The notes under the pieces are model-generated. The model ran no database searches, was not told where the DNA came from, and saw nothing but the letters and a program-made list of their open reading frames with translations. Of a stretch of DNA of 64,000 nucleotides, positions 8,086-16,387 are shown one piece after another. The DNA is taken from NCBI RefSeq assembly GCF_000060345.1, contig NC_008571.1:992001-1056000 (forward strand), read 5' to 3'. Every line of letters begins with the position of its first letter. The first letter of the stretch is position 1. A program made the translations under genes and the position numbers. The DNA is from Christiangramia forsetii KT0803. Lineage in GTDB: Bacteria > Bacteroidota > Bacteroidia > Flavobacteriales > Flavobacteriaceae.

Positions 8086-8379
8086 TTAAATATTATTAGC
8101 GTCTATCTTATCATATTCCGCGTGAGTTCCAATAAATCTTATATAGCAAACTTGATATTCAAAATTGAATTTTACAATTAATCTATAGTTGTTTCCCTTA
8201 ATATTAAAAACAATTCTATTGTCTTGTAAAATACTTGCGCTGGGATAATCATTCCTTAGATCATTGATATTTTTCCATTCTGTTTTTTCCGTTTCTCGAT
8301 ACCAGGCTTTTAATTGTTGTTCACTATCAGCGTGTTTTGTCCAAAAATCACGTAAGGTTCGTTTTGCAATAATTCTCAC
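8086..8379 (-). CDS. higB: HigB-type mRNA interferase toxin
   Basis: 97 aa, basic, beginning MRIIAKRTLRDFWTKHADSE. The pattern W..TEWKNINDLRNDYPSA..L..NRIVFNIKGNNYRLIVKFNF matches the HigB_toxin family (PF09907), ribosome-dependent endoribonucleases of the RelE fold. It lies upstream of the XRE antitoxin with a 4-bp gap, so it is co-transcribed. About 70 bp between its start and the cassette end leave room for a private promoter, as usual for TA cassettes. Confidence 0.88.
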   Translation of the reverse strand: MRIIAKRTLRDFWTKHADSEQQLKAWYRETEKTEWKNINDLRNDYPSASILQDNRIVFNIKGNNYRLIVKFNFEYQVCYIRFIGTHAEYDKIDANNI

Positions 8380-8448
8380 ATTAAATTATTTTAAAACAAA
8401 GATAAATTAAAATCCCAAATTGGGAACTATTTTCTTGATAAAATATTG

Positions 8449-8583
8449 GAGCTAACGGTTTCGGTTATCGCAAGTTGCGGGAATGAGAACGCGGATTTGT
8501 CGGCTTAGTTCTTTTCATAATTGGTCTCTAAAATAGCAATTTTCAGCAAACTACCCGTTATTTGCGATGAACCGATGTTGTGC
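8449..8583 (-). repeat. attC-like recombination site (type A)
   Basis: Inner arms cggttatcgcaagttgcggg and cccgttatttgcgatgaacc, spacer ggttt. It belongs to the cassette at about 8578-9264 (gttgtgcaaa with tttgcacaac). Confidence 0.85.
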
Positions 8584-8679
8584 AAAGTGCATTTATCCAT
8601 AAATTTTCTTTAAAGTATAAAATTTTGTAATATTAAATTAATTTTGACGTTTTATTACAATTACTATAAATTCCTTCTT

Positions 8680-9138
8680 ATGTCTAAAAGTCAATTTCCC
8701 AATTTAGCTTTTTTAGTTTTTTTCTCAGTTCTTCTAACTTTAAATATTGGATGTAGTTCTGATGATGATTCAGCCCAGTCCGCAGAAGTAACTGTCAATG
8801 GAACAGTTATTTTTGACGATGGAGATGATTTTGTAGGTGATATTGATGGGGATTTTACTGGTAATGGTGGTAGTGCAACACGTATATTTTTTTGGCAAAA
8901 CTCTCTAAGTACAGCAGATTATAACGCTGATATTACTTCTTTAAGTAATGGTTTATTTAAAATGGAGGTTAAAGATGCAAATGGCAATATTGTTTTAGAT
9001 AAATCTTTAAACGGTTCAATGGAACCTGATTCTTTTTCAGGTGTAACATCCAGTGGAACTTCGGGAATCTGGTCAGTAAAAATTACTCTTTCTTCCTTTA
9101 ATGGTGATGGAAGCTTTTCCCTCAGTGAAGGTGACTAA
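8680..9138 (+). CDS. Small exported lipoprotein, reverse-oriented cassette gene
   Basis: 152 aa from the ATG at 8680; an in-frame ATG at 8644 would add 12 residues before the signal peptide. The leader ends LNIGC-SSDDD, a lipobox followed by an acidic stretch typical of flavobacterial lipoproteins. The mature part is rich in Gly, Ser, Asp and Thr and looks like a small beta-sandwich; no family is recognised. It is the only cassette gene read on the plus strand, against all other cassettes. It cannot rely on a common array promoter and should have its own. Confidence 0.75.
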   Translation: MSKSQFPNLAFLVFFSVLLTLNIGCSSDDDSAQSAEVTVNGTVIFDDGDDFVGDIDGDFTGNGGSATRIFFWQNSLSTADYNADITSLSNGLFKMEVKDANGNIVLDKSLNGSMEPDSFSGVTSSGTSGIWSVKITLSSFNGDGSFSLSEGD

Positions 9139-9295
9139 TCTATGTTCTGTGCTATCACGCTTGCTTTTTTGAAAAAATTGAATTTGATCATTTAATATCC
9201 AATTACATTAAATTGTTTTTCAATTATAAACTAATCTCATTTTCAATGCATTTTGCACAACGGTCTCCTTTACTTCGCTTATTAATAAATATACC

Positions 9296-9456
9296 TTTGA
9301 ATTGAAGAAGGAGGAGAACTAAAACGGTCTCTAGATTACAGATCCAATATCCGTAAGAGTCCTCCATTCTTCATATGGGTAGCAAGAACCATTTGGAATA
9401 CCAGGTCTATTTATGGACCCGTTAAAGGAGTTAGTTAATGCGCCCTTCAAATAATA
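9296..9456 (+). ncRNA. Predicted IS110 bridge RNA (copy 3)
   Basis: Same sequence and guide segments as the copy 1 bridge RNA. Confidence 0.7.
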
Positions 9457-9469
9457 ATTTTTTAAAAAT

Positions 9470-10456
9470 ATGAAAAATTACCAAGAAGTAATCGGAATTG
9501 ATGTTTCAAAAAGCAAGTTAGATGCTTATGGGCACAATCGTGGTTCCCACCGTGAATTCAGTAATGATGTGTTAGGTTATAAAGCCTTGCTTAAATGGGC
9601 TAACGGTAAGAAACAAAAAGTGTTTTTCTGTTTTGAAAATACCGGTCATTATTCGTTAAAGTTAGCATTGTATTTATCTTCAAAGAAGCAGGTATATGTG
9701 CAAGAAAACCCTGTAGTAATCAAACGCTCTTCCGGAGTGATCAGAGAGAAGAATGATGTGGTAGATGCGATGATGATCGCCCGGTATGGCTGGCTTCATC
9801 GCGAGGAACTTTCTCCAAGTGAATTGAAAGATAATGAACTATTGGAAGTAGGCAGATTGCTGGCTTTACGGGATCAGCTGGTCCGTAGTCGTACGGGTTT
9901 AAAAAACACACACTCAGAGTTAAAGAAATTGCTAAACAGCAGTTCAACGGACACCTGTTGCAAGACGCTCGTAAGCTCTATTACCCATCTAACATCTCAA
10001 ATAAATAAAATTGAGAAGCAACTAAAAACCGTTATAAAGGACTCTGAACACTTATCACAGAATTATAAGCTAGTGACCTCTTTAAAAGGTGTAGGCCTGA
10101 TAGTAGGTGCCCAATTGCTGTATCATACTAATAACTTTAAACGTTTTCAGACCTGGAGACAATTCTCCAGTTATTGCGGAACGGCTCCCTTTGGTCATAG
10201 TTCGGGAAGTAGTATTCATAAAAAGCGAAAATGCCACCCGATGGGAGATCGCCAAATGAAGAGCCTGCTTAGCATGGCGGCCTGTACAGCCATTCAATAT
10301 GACAGTGAATTACGGCAGTATTATAAAAAAAAGCGAGAAGAAGGTAAACTTAAGATGATTGCGCTGAACAATGTTCGTAACAAGCTTTTATCCAGGGTGT
10401 TTGCGGTAGTAAAAAGAAGAACCCCATATGTGGAACTACACAAATTTGCTGCCTGA
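9470..10456 (+). CDS. IS110-family transposase, copy 3
   Basis: 328 aa, identical to the protein at 1599, with all DEDD and serine residues intact. Confidence 0.95.
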   Translation: MKNYQEVIGIDVSKSKLDAYGHNRGSHREFSNDVLGYKALLKWANGKKQKVFFCFENTGHYSLKLALYLSSKKQVYVQENPVVIKRSSGVIREKNDVVDAMMIARYGWLHREELSPSELKDNELLEVGRLLALRDQLVRSRTGLKNTHSELKKLLNSSSTDTCCKTLVSSITHLTSQINKIEKQLKTVIKDSEHLSQNYKLVTSLKGVGLIVGAQLLYHTNNFKRFQTWRQFSSYCGTAPFGHSSGSSIHKKRKCHPMGDRQMKSLLSMAACTAIQYDSELRQYYKKKREEGKLKMIALNNVRNKLLSRVFAVVKRRTPYVELHKFAA

Positions 10457-10493
10457 GAAATAATAGAAAAAGCTTTGATTTAACCTTGGAATA

Positions 10494-10616
10494 CGGTTAT
10501 CGCAAGTTGCGGGAGTTGGGACGCGGATTTGTCGGCTTAGTTGTTTTCTTTCTTGATTAGTAAAATTACACTTTTTCCGGCTAAACCCGTTATTTGCGAT
10601 TAACCGTTGTTGGCAG
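10494..10616 (-). repeat. attC-like site (type A) interrupted by IS110 copy 3
   Basis: Inner arms cggttatcgcaagttgcggg and cccgttatttgcgattaacc. It ends the ATP-grasp cassette (gttggcagc with gctgccaac). The stop codon of the ATP-grasp gene lies inside its right arm (10600-10602). Confidence 0.85.
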
Positions 10617-11676
10617 CTGGCGTAGTCCATTTTTGTTCTAATAAATTTATCAATAAGTCTTCGTAATTCCAACCAATTTTTCTGGCAGCTAAAGAAGTTA
10701 AACTATCTTGATCTTTTCGGTGTGATCTTGAAGGTCCAGTCATATTAGGTTTCATATTTAAATCAAATATGAAGTAATCACCGTTGTCATTTGCTCTACA
10801 ATCTATTCTAATCGGTGCTTTTGCTTTTATGATTTTTGCAGCTTTTTCACATTGTTCTGATATTAATATAATTTCATCTTTTTGTTGTTCACTATCGCTT
10901 AAAATTGAACTATTTTCAATAATTGCAACAGTTCCATTATATGGAGCAATACCATTATGATGATTAAATCTTTTTATAGCCGGCAAACTCCAATAAGAAT
11001 GAATTCTTTCTTCCTTATTTTGAAGAAGATATTTTCCTGGAGGCATCACAGTTATTGTGATTTCTTGACCTGATAAATATTCTTCTATATAAACTTCTTT
11101 ACCATATTTATCTGAATCGATTAACTCGTTTATTAATTGAAATAATTCCTTTTGATTTTGGGCAACGTGAACGCCTTGACTTCCTCGACCTCTAATAGGT
11201 TTGGTTACAATGGGAAAAGTGAAATCAAAGCTATTATTTTTTAAGTTCTTTTTTGAAAAAATTTTAGCTCTAGGAATTGGCAATTTTTGTTCTTTTAATA
11301 ATTGATTTGTCCTCCATTTATCATCGTATAAATCCGCATCTTTTGGTTGCTGTCCAACTATTTCTATTTTTCCATCAAAAAAAGTTTCTATTGGATGATC
11401 TTTAAATAAAACGGTATTCAACCAAAATATAGTAGCCCCTTTATCTAAAGCGGATTGGATACCATTTTTCGTATCAGGAAAAACCCAATCATAATCGTTT
11501 TTTAAATCAGGATTTTCTACAGGAGTTATTATTGGTAAGTCCTTATTTTTTAAAGAATAAGCAATATCGGCTCCACTGTCAGAATATCCACCTGGTTTCA
11601 TTGGTTTTTGAATTCCTTTTTGAATAGGTGGTTTCTGTGCTTGAAACAAAATTGCAATATTTTTCTTTTTTGTCAT
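10600..11676 (-). CDS. ATP-grasp domain protein
   Basis: 358-aa cytosolic protein. The pre-ATP-grasp part (1-125) holds SGADIAYSLKNK, and the ATP-grasp core holds the phosphate-loop-like KPIRGRGSQGVHV at 159-171, EEYLSGQEIT, and the metal-binding FDLNMKPNMTGPSR near 309-322. This is most like the D-Ala-D-Ala ligase/carbamoyl-phosphate branch, which couples ATP to carboxylate-amine ligation. The substrate is unknown. The last residues (AANNG) and the stop codon are encoded by the attC-like site, so this gene's end depends on cassette-site sequence. Sole gene of the cassette. Confidence 0.78.
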   Translation of the reverse strand: MTKKKNIAILFQAQKPPIQKGIQKPMKPGGYSDSGADIAYSLKNKDLPIITPVENPDLKNDYDWVFPDTKNGIQSALDKGATIFWLNTVLFKDHPIETFFDGKIEIVGQQPKDADLYDDKWRTNQLLKEQKLPIPRAKIFSKKNLKNNSFDFTFPIVTKPIRGRGSQGVHVAQNQKELFQLINELIDSDKYGKEVYIEEYLSGQEITITVMPPGKYLLQNKEERIHSYWSLPAIKRFNHHNGIAPYNGTVAIIENSSILSDSEQQKDEIILISEQCEKAAKIIKAKAPIRIDCRANDNGDYFIFDLNMKPNMTGPSRSHRKDQDSLTSLAARKIGWNYEDLLINLLEQKWTTPAANNG

Positions 11677-11693
11677 ATTATTGTTTCAGCTTG

Positions 11694-11826
11694 CTGCCAA
11701 CGGTTTCGGTTATCGCCAGTTGGCGGATTAGGGGACACGGATTTGTCGGCTTAGTATTGATTTGTTGATCAAGTTAATTATTTTCTTTCTAACGCTGCCG
11801 TCTATTGGCGATTAACCGTTGTTGGC
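11694..11826 (-). repeat. attC-like recombination site (type B)
   Basis: Inner arms cggttatcgccagttggcgg and ccgtctattggcgattaacc, spacer ggttt. It ends the TlpA-like cassette (gttggcaata with tattgccaac). Confidence 0.85.
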
Positions 11827-11839
11827 AATAGTTAAAAAT

Positions 11840-12883
11840 CTAAGATGCTTCTTTTAATTCATCGATTATTTGGGATATATCATTTTCACTTACATTTTTT
11901 GCAATAATTTGACCTTCTCTATTGATCACAATATTAAATGGAATTGCGTTTATACCATATATTTTTGAGATTTCACCCGTCATATTTTGATTGATAAAAA
12001 TGTTCGTCCAAGTTAAATTGTATTTATCTATAGCCTTTGTCCACTTATTTCTTTCTTCTTCTAAGGAAATTCCGATAATGGTTAAATTATCCTCTTTGAA
12101 CCTTTTTTCTAGTGTTTTTAATTCAGGGAACTGATCTATACAAGGTTTGCACCAACTTGCCCAGAAATCAATCAATAAAATATCGCCTCTAAAATCTTGA
12201 GTTGAAACTTCCTTGGAAAGATAATTTTCACCTTTTATGTCAAATAATTGATCACCTACGGTGAATATTTTATCTGGATAAATATTTTCTTCTAACTTTT
12301 TTATTGTGAAAGGATCTTGAACCTTTTTATCAAGCTTAAAATATAAGTTTTGAAGCTGAATTTTTTTTAATGTGTAAGTTGAAGAAACTTCTGCAAGTAG
12401 ATCGCCAGGCAGTCTATTGTTTTGGTTTTCTGTAATTAATTTATATAATTCATTATAAAGCTTTTTATTCCAGTTTTCTTTCTCAGCATTCAAAGATTTA
12501 AATTCTTCAAAATTTTCTCTAATTTTTTCTGTTTTTGATCCCGTAACATTTTCTACAATTATCCAATCAACTGGACCATTACCAAAATTATTTTTTGTAA
12601 CATTAATTTCCAGTTCTAAATCATTATTCTCCAAATAAAATTCTTTGTTGTACCCTGAAATGGTGTCTGTAATTATACCAGCTTTTAGTGGAGAATCAAC
12701 TCTTCCTGAAAATTGACTTTTTCCATTTATAACTAATGAACTGTCTAATTTTTTATTAGTAATTAAATACAGATATCCAGAATAATCTCCTTTCACTTTA
12801 ACATCTACATTAAATTTATCCTCAACTGGTTTTTTACAGGCGATAAGATTTATGATTAATCCTAATGTTATAAAGTATTTCAT
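11840..12883 (-). CDS. TlpA/ResA-like thiol-disulfide oxidoreductase lipoprotein
   Basis: 347 aa. Signal with lipobox LIAC (C16). Residues about 25-120 resemble DUF4369, the usual partner of flavobacterial TlpA proteins. A helical linker follows, then an AhpC/TSA-Redoxin thioredoxin fold from about 210 with WASWCKPC (C245, C248) and the cis-proline loop NAIPF (P315). Membrane-anchored periplasmic proteins of this kind reduce disulfides, for example during cytochrome c maturation; the partner is unknown. It is the single gene of its cassette. Confidence 0.85.
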   Translation of the reverse strand: MKYFITLGLIINLIACKKPVEDKFNVDVKVKGDYSGYLYLITNKKLDSSLVINGKSQFSGRVDSPLKAGIITDTISGYNKEFYLENNDLELEINVTKNNFGNGPVDWIIVENVTGSKTEKIRENFEEFKSLNAEKENWNKKLYNELYKLITENQNNRLPGDLLAEVSSTYTLKKIQLQNLYFKLDKKVQDPFTIKKLEENIYPDKIFTVGDQLFDIKGENYLSKEVSTQDFRGDILLIDFWASWCKPCIDQFPELKTLEKRFKEDNLTIIGISLEEERNKWTKAIDKYNLTWTNIFINQNMTGEISKIYGINAIPFNIVINREGQIIAKNVSENDISQIIDELKEAS

Positions 12884-12895
12884 TAAATTTTAATT

Positions 12896-13029
12896 ATTGC
12901 CAACGGTCCCGGTTATCGCAAGTTGCGGGAGTAAGGACGCGGATTTGTCGGCTTAGTTTTTTTATAATTGGTCTCTAAAATAACCATTTTCAGCAAACTA
13001 CCCGTTATTTGCGATGAACCGTTGTTATG
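12896..13029 (-). repeat. attC-like recombination site (type A)
   Basis: Inner arms cggttatcgcaagttgcggg and cccgttatttgcgatgaacc, spacer ggtcc. It ends the ParE-type TA cassette (gttatgcagc with gctgcataac). Confidence 0.85.
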
Positions 13030-13040
13030 CAGCGGTTATC

Positions 13041-13343
13041 TCAAATTTTTCTTTTATTAGGATCTTGTCGATTTGAAAAGAATGAAAGTATTTCTACATT
13101 TTCATTATTCAAACGATAGTACATTGTATTAAATCTTGCTATAACTGCTCTTCTTATATTCTTTTTCTTTTTTGAAACTTGAAATAGTTCTGGATTTTTA
13201 GAGATCAGTTCGATAGTATGGTCAAGTTGTTCTGAAAAATTTTCTAATTCTTTTTCAGTCCATTCTTCTTCTAAATACTTAATTGTTTCTTGTAATTCGT
13301 AAAGTGCGTGGTCAGTCCACAAAATTTTATAACCACTTTTCAT
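13041..13343 (-). CDS. RelE/ParE-family toxin
   Basis: 100 aa. The pattern ILWTDHALYELQETIKYLEEEWTEKE...LISKNPELF...KNIRRAVIARFNTMYYRLNNENVEILSFFSNRQDPNK is that of ParE/RelE toxins (PF05016), which poison gyrase or cleave mRNA. The gene overlaps the upstream antitoxin gene by 17 bp, so translation is coupled, in antitoxin-first order. Both sit in one cassette. The exact target cannot be told from sequence. Confidence 0.85.
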   Translation of the reverse strand: MKSGYKILWTDHALYELQETIKYLEEEWTEKELENFSEQLDHTIELISKNPELFQVSKKKKNIRRAVIARFNTMYYRLNNENVEILSFFSNRQDPNKRKI

Positions 13344-13560
13344 ATAATTTCTTTGCTTCTGAATGAGATTTTAATTTTCCGGAGTCGGCATCTTTAATTC
13401 CTTGTTCAATGGAATTCTTTTCTTCTTTGGATATTTCTTGCCACCAGTCCGTTTTCTCTTTTTCTCGCAATTTCATTATTTTTTCAATAACGGATTCATC
13501 ATTCAGGGTAGATAACCACTGAATTAATTCGATCTTTTTATTTTGAATATTTATATCCAT
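13327..13560 (-). CDS. Antitoxin of ParE-type pair
   Basis: 77-aa acidic helical protein starting MDINIQNKKIELIQWLSTL, with KSHSEAKKLYEKWL at the C-terminus. This matches the small antitoxins (often called addiction-module or DUF2683-like) that pair with RelE/ParE toxins in Bacteroidota. It lies directly upstream of the toxin with a 17-bp overlap. The role is assigned mainly from partner and layout. Confidence 0.8.
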   Translation of the reverse strand: MDINIQNKKIELIQWLSTLNDESVIEKIMKLREKEKTDWWQEISKEEKNSIEQGIKDADSGKLKSHSEAKKLYEKWL

Positions 13561-13662
13561 AACTCAAATTTACAATTTTGAGATTAATTTTTTCGTTCTT
13601 TTCTCGATCTTTTTGACTGCTGCATAACGGTCTCCTTTACTTCGCTTATTAATAAATATACC

Positions 13663-13823
13663 TTTGAATTGAAGAAGGAGGAGAACTAAAACGGTCTCTA
13701 GATTACAGATCCAATATCCGTAAGAGTCCTCCATTCTTCATATGGGTAGCAAGAACCATTTGGAATACCAGGTCTATTTATGGACCCGTTAAAGGAGTTA
13801 GTTAATGCGCCCTTCAAATAATA
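13663..13823 (+). ncRNA. Predicted IS110 bridge RNA (copy 4)
   Basis: Same sequence and guide segments as the copy 1 bridge RNA. Confidence 0.7.
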
Positions 13824-13836
13824 ATTTTTTAAAAAT

Positions 13837-14823
13837 ATGAAAAATTACCAAGAAGTAATCGGAATTGATGTTTCAAAAAGCAAGTTAGATGCTTATGGGC
13901 ACAATCGTGGTTCCCACCGTGAATTCAGTAATGATGTGTTAGGTTATAAAGCCTTGCTTAAATGGGCTAACGGTAAGAAACAAAAAGTGTTTTTCTGTTT
14001 TGAAAATACCGGTCATTATTCGTTAAAGTTAGCATTGTATTTATCTTCAAAGAAGCAGGTATATGTGCAAGAAAACCCTGTAGTAATCAAACGCTCTTCC
14101 GGAGTGATCAGAGAGAAGAATGATGTGGTAGATGCGATGATGATCGCCCGGTATGGCTGGCTTCATCGCGAGGAACTTTCTCCAAGTGAATTGAAAGATA
14201 ATGAACTATTGGAAGTAGGCAGATTGCTGGCTTTACGGGATCAGCTGGTCCGTAGTCGTACGGGTTTAAAAAACACACACTCAGAGTTAAAGAAATTGCT
14301 AAACAGCAGTTCAACGGACACCTGTTGCAAGACGCTCGTAAGCTCTATTACCCATCTAACATCTCAAATAAATAAAATTGAGAAGCAACTAAAAACCGTT
14401 ATAAAGGACTCTGAACACTTATCACAGAATTATAAGCTAGTGACCTCTTTAAAAGGTGTAGGCCTGATAGTAGGTGCCCAATTGCTGTATCATACTAATA
14501 ACTTTAAACGTTTTCAGACCTGGAGACAATTCTCCAGTTATTGCGGAACGGCTCCCTTTGGTCATAGTTCGGGAAGTAGTATTCATAAAAAGCGAAAATG
14601 CCACCCGATGGGAGATCGCCAAATGAAGAGCCTGCTTAGCATGGCGGCCTGTACAGCCATTCAATATGACAGTGAATTACGGCAGTATTATAAAAAAAAG
14701 CGAGAAGAAGGTAAACTTAAGATGATTGCGCTGAACAATGTTCGTAACAAGCTTTTATCCAGGGTGTTTGCGGTAGTAAAAAGAAGAACCCCATATGTGG
14801 AACTACACAAATTTGCTGCCTGA
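13837..14823 (+). CDS. IS110-family transposase, copy 4
   Basis: 328 aa, identical to the protein at 1599, with all DEDD and serine residues intact. Confidence 0.95.
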   Translation: MKNYQEVIGIDVSKSKLDAYGHNRGSHREFSNDVLGYKALLKWANGKKQKVFFCFENTGHYSLKLALYLSSKKQVYVQENPVVIKRSSGVIREKNDVVDAMMIARYGWLHREELSPSELKDNELLEVGRLLALRDQLVRSRTGLKNTHSELKKLLNSSSTDTCCKTLVSSITHLTSQINKIEKQLKTVIKDSEHLSQNYKLVTSLKGVGLIVGAQLLYHTNNFKRFQTWRQFSSYCGTAPFGHSSGSSIHKKRKCHPMGDRQMKSLLSMAACTAIQYDSELRQYYKKKREEGKLKMIALNNVRNKLLSRVFAVVKRRTPYVELHKFAA

Positions 14824-14860
14824 GAAATAATAGAAAAAGCTTTGATTTAACCTTGGAATA

Positions 14861-14979
14861 CGGTTATCGCCAGTTGGCGGAGTAAGGGACGCGGCATTGT
14901 CGGCTTAGTATTTGTTCGTTGGTCAAGTTAATTATTTTCTTATTAATGCTGCCGCTTATTGGCGATGAACCGTTGTTGG
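14861..14979 (-). repeat. attC-like site (type B) interrupted by IS110 copy 4
   Basis: Inner arms cggttatcgccagttggcgg and ccgcttattggcgatgaacc. It ends the two-gene DUF2971 cassette (gttggcact with agtgccaac). Confidence 0.85.
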
Positions 14980-14981
14980 CA

Positions 14982-15473
14982 CTAGTTTTTCTTACTCCAA
15001 ATCCATTCATCTGCATTAATTTTTGGTTGAAATTTTGAATGGCCAATCCACTTTCCTTGTAAGTTACTAGAATCAATTATTCTTAATTCAAAACTTCCGT
15101 GATAAGAATTTTCATCATAAATCTCACCCCAAGTCCCAACAACGAAACTATTTTTAATTTCTCCGAAAAAATAAAACTTATCATTTCTGGAATAAAATTC
15201 ACAATACAAATATTTACCTAACTGTTTTACCTCTGTAAAACTGTGACGTTCGGTATCCTTTTTATAGTTTTTCTTAGCATTAGAGAAGCTCCAATTTTGT
15301 TCCCAATCTCCTGCCAGCTTAATGGGATTTGTTCTGTATATAAATCGGACTGGAGTTTTATGACAATATTTTACTATCCATATTGCCAAGTTATGATCTA
15401 AGAGAGTTTTAACTATTAGTCCAATTATAAAAGCTATTATTGAAGTAATTACATGAGACAAGTTAATTTCCAT
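14982..15473 (-). CDS. Membrane-anchored hypothetical protein (DUF2971 partner)
   Basis: 163 aa. One N-terminal membrane helix (about 6-26, VITSIIAFIIGLIVKTLL) is followed by a soluble, beta-rich C-terminal part with repeated G-W and W-G turns (LAGDWEQNWSF, VVGTWGEIYD, LQGKWIGHSKF), like a small lipocalin-like barrel facing the cytosol or periplasm. The family is not recognised. Its ATG overlaps the stop codon of the upstream DUF2971 gene (TAATG), so the two are translationally coupled and probably work together. The CDS ends 3 bp from the attC-like site. Confidence 0.75.
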   Translation of the reverse strand: MEINLSHVITSIIAFIIGLIVKTLLDHNLAIWIVKYCHKTPVRFIYRTNPIKLAGDWEQNWSFSNAKKNYKKDTERHSFTEVKQLGKYLYCEFYSRNDKFYFFGEIKNSFVVGTWGEIYDENSYHGSFELRIIDSSNLQGKWIGHSKFQPKINADEWIWSKKN

Positions 15474-16231
15474 TAATTAATTTTTTCTTCTATTAATTCA
15501 AAACTTTTTGGTGATTTCTGCATTTTGTAGAAGTCTACATTATTATAGCCTTTATTTAATTGAATAATCTGAATAATTTTTTCTTGTTCTTTTGGAACGC
15601 AATCAAGACCAAAATAAATGGCTTCTAAACATTGTGGATCAAATATTTCAAGACTATCTGCTTTTTTCATTAGTCTGACTTCTTGTTCGTAAGACCATTG
15701 TTGTGATTTGGTGAAAAAAAGAAAATTATCTGATTTGTCCTGCTTAGCGATATCATCAGAAGTGGGAAATTCCTCTGAATATTTTACTTCTTTATAATCT
15801 TCAAAAAAGGATTTGTCTTTGGTGTTGAATTTCAAGCAAACACCAGAATGATTATTGGCATAATGTGACCACATTAAAATACTTAAATGTGTTTTAGAAA
15901 AGCATGAAATACCAACTTCTGAAACTCTCTTTTGTAAGTCCGAATTCAATTTTTCCGTTTTCTCTTTCCGATCTTTTTCATGTCCTTCAGCTATTTTCAT
16001 CAAGTTTTTATGCTGTCTAAAAAAAATCTCGTTATGTGTCGCTGAATTGAAAGCAATACGTTGTTCCTCATTAATTTGTTCTTGATAATACTTATCAATT
16101 ATATAATGACATTTTAAATTACAATCAAATGGATCATTAAATGTGCTTGGATTCGCAAACCAGACTTCATTTTTTTGTAACGATTTATAAAGGTTAATAT
16201 TAATTTGATGATACTTAAATAAATATTCCAT
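15473..16231 (-). CDS. DUF2971 domain protein
   Basis: 252 aa, cytosolic. It carries the DUF2971 hallmarks: LFKYHQININLYKSLQKNEVWFANPSTFNDPFDC at the N-terminus (cited in parts: NPSTFNDPFDC), CFSKTHLSILMWSHYANNHSG in the middle (SILMWSHYANNHSG), and QQWSYEQEVRL plus AIYFGLDC toward the end. The biochemical function of DUF2971 is not established. Homologues are often found in accessory and defence-associated loci. First gene of a two-gene cassette, coupled to the membrane protein downstream. Confidence 0.85.
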   Translation of the reverse strand: MEYLFKYHQININLYKSLQKNEVWFANPSTFNDPFDCNLKCHYIIDKYYQEQINEEQRIAFNSATHNEIFFRQHKNLMKIAEGHEKDRKEKTEKLNSDLQKRVSEVGISCFSKTHLSILMWSHYANNHSGVCLKFNTKDKSFFEDYKEVKYSEEFPTSDDIAKQDKSDNFLFFTKSQQWSYEQEVRLMKKADSLEIFDPQCLEAIYFGLDCVPKEQEKIIQIIQLNKGYNNVDFYKMQKSPKSFELIEEKIN

Positions 16232-16251
16232 TTTTCTATTGAAAAATTAGT

Positions 16252-16383
16252 GCCAACGGTTACGGTTATCGCAAGTTGCGGGAGTAGGGACTCGGATTTG
16301 TCGGCTTAGTTTTTTTATAATTGGTCTCTAAAATAACAATTTTCATCAAACTACCCGTTATTTGCGATGAACCGATGTTGTAC
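16252..16383 (-). repeat. attC-like recombination site (type A)
   Basis: Inner arms cggttatcgcaagttgcggg and cccgttatttgcgatgaacc, spacer ggtta. It ends the DUF3883 cassette (gttgtaccca with tgggtacaac). Confidence 0.85.
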
Positions 16384-16387
16384 CCAG

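Larger units (their letters stand above)
9267..10493 (+). mobile_element. IS110-family element, copy 3 of 5
   Basis: 1227 bp, identical to the other copies. The flanks are tttgcacaacggtct on the left and cggttatcgcaagttgcggg on the right. Confidence 0.93.
13634..14860 (+). mobile_element. IS110-family element, copy 4 of 5
   Basis: 1227 bp, identical to the other copies. The flanks are gctgcataacggtct on the left and cggttatcgccagttggcgg (type B site) on the right. Confidence 0.93.
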
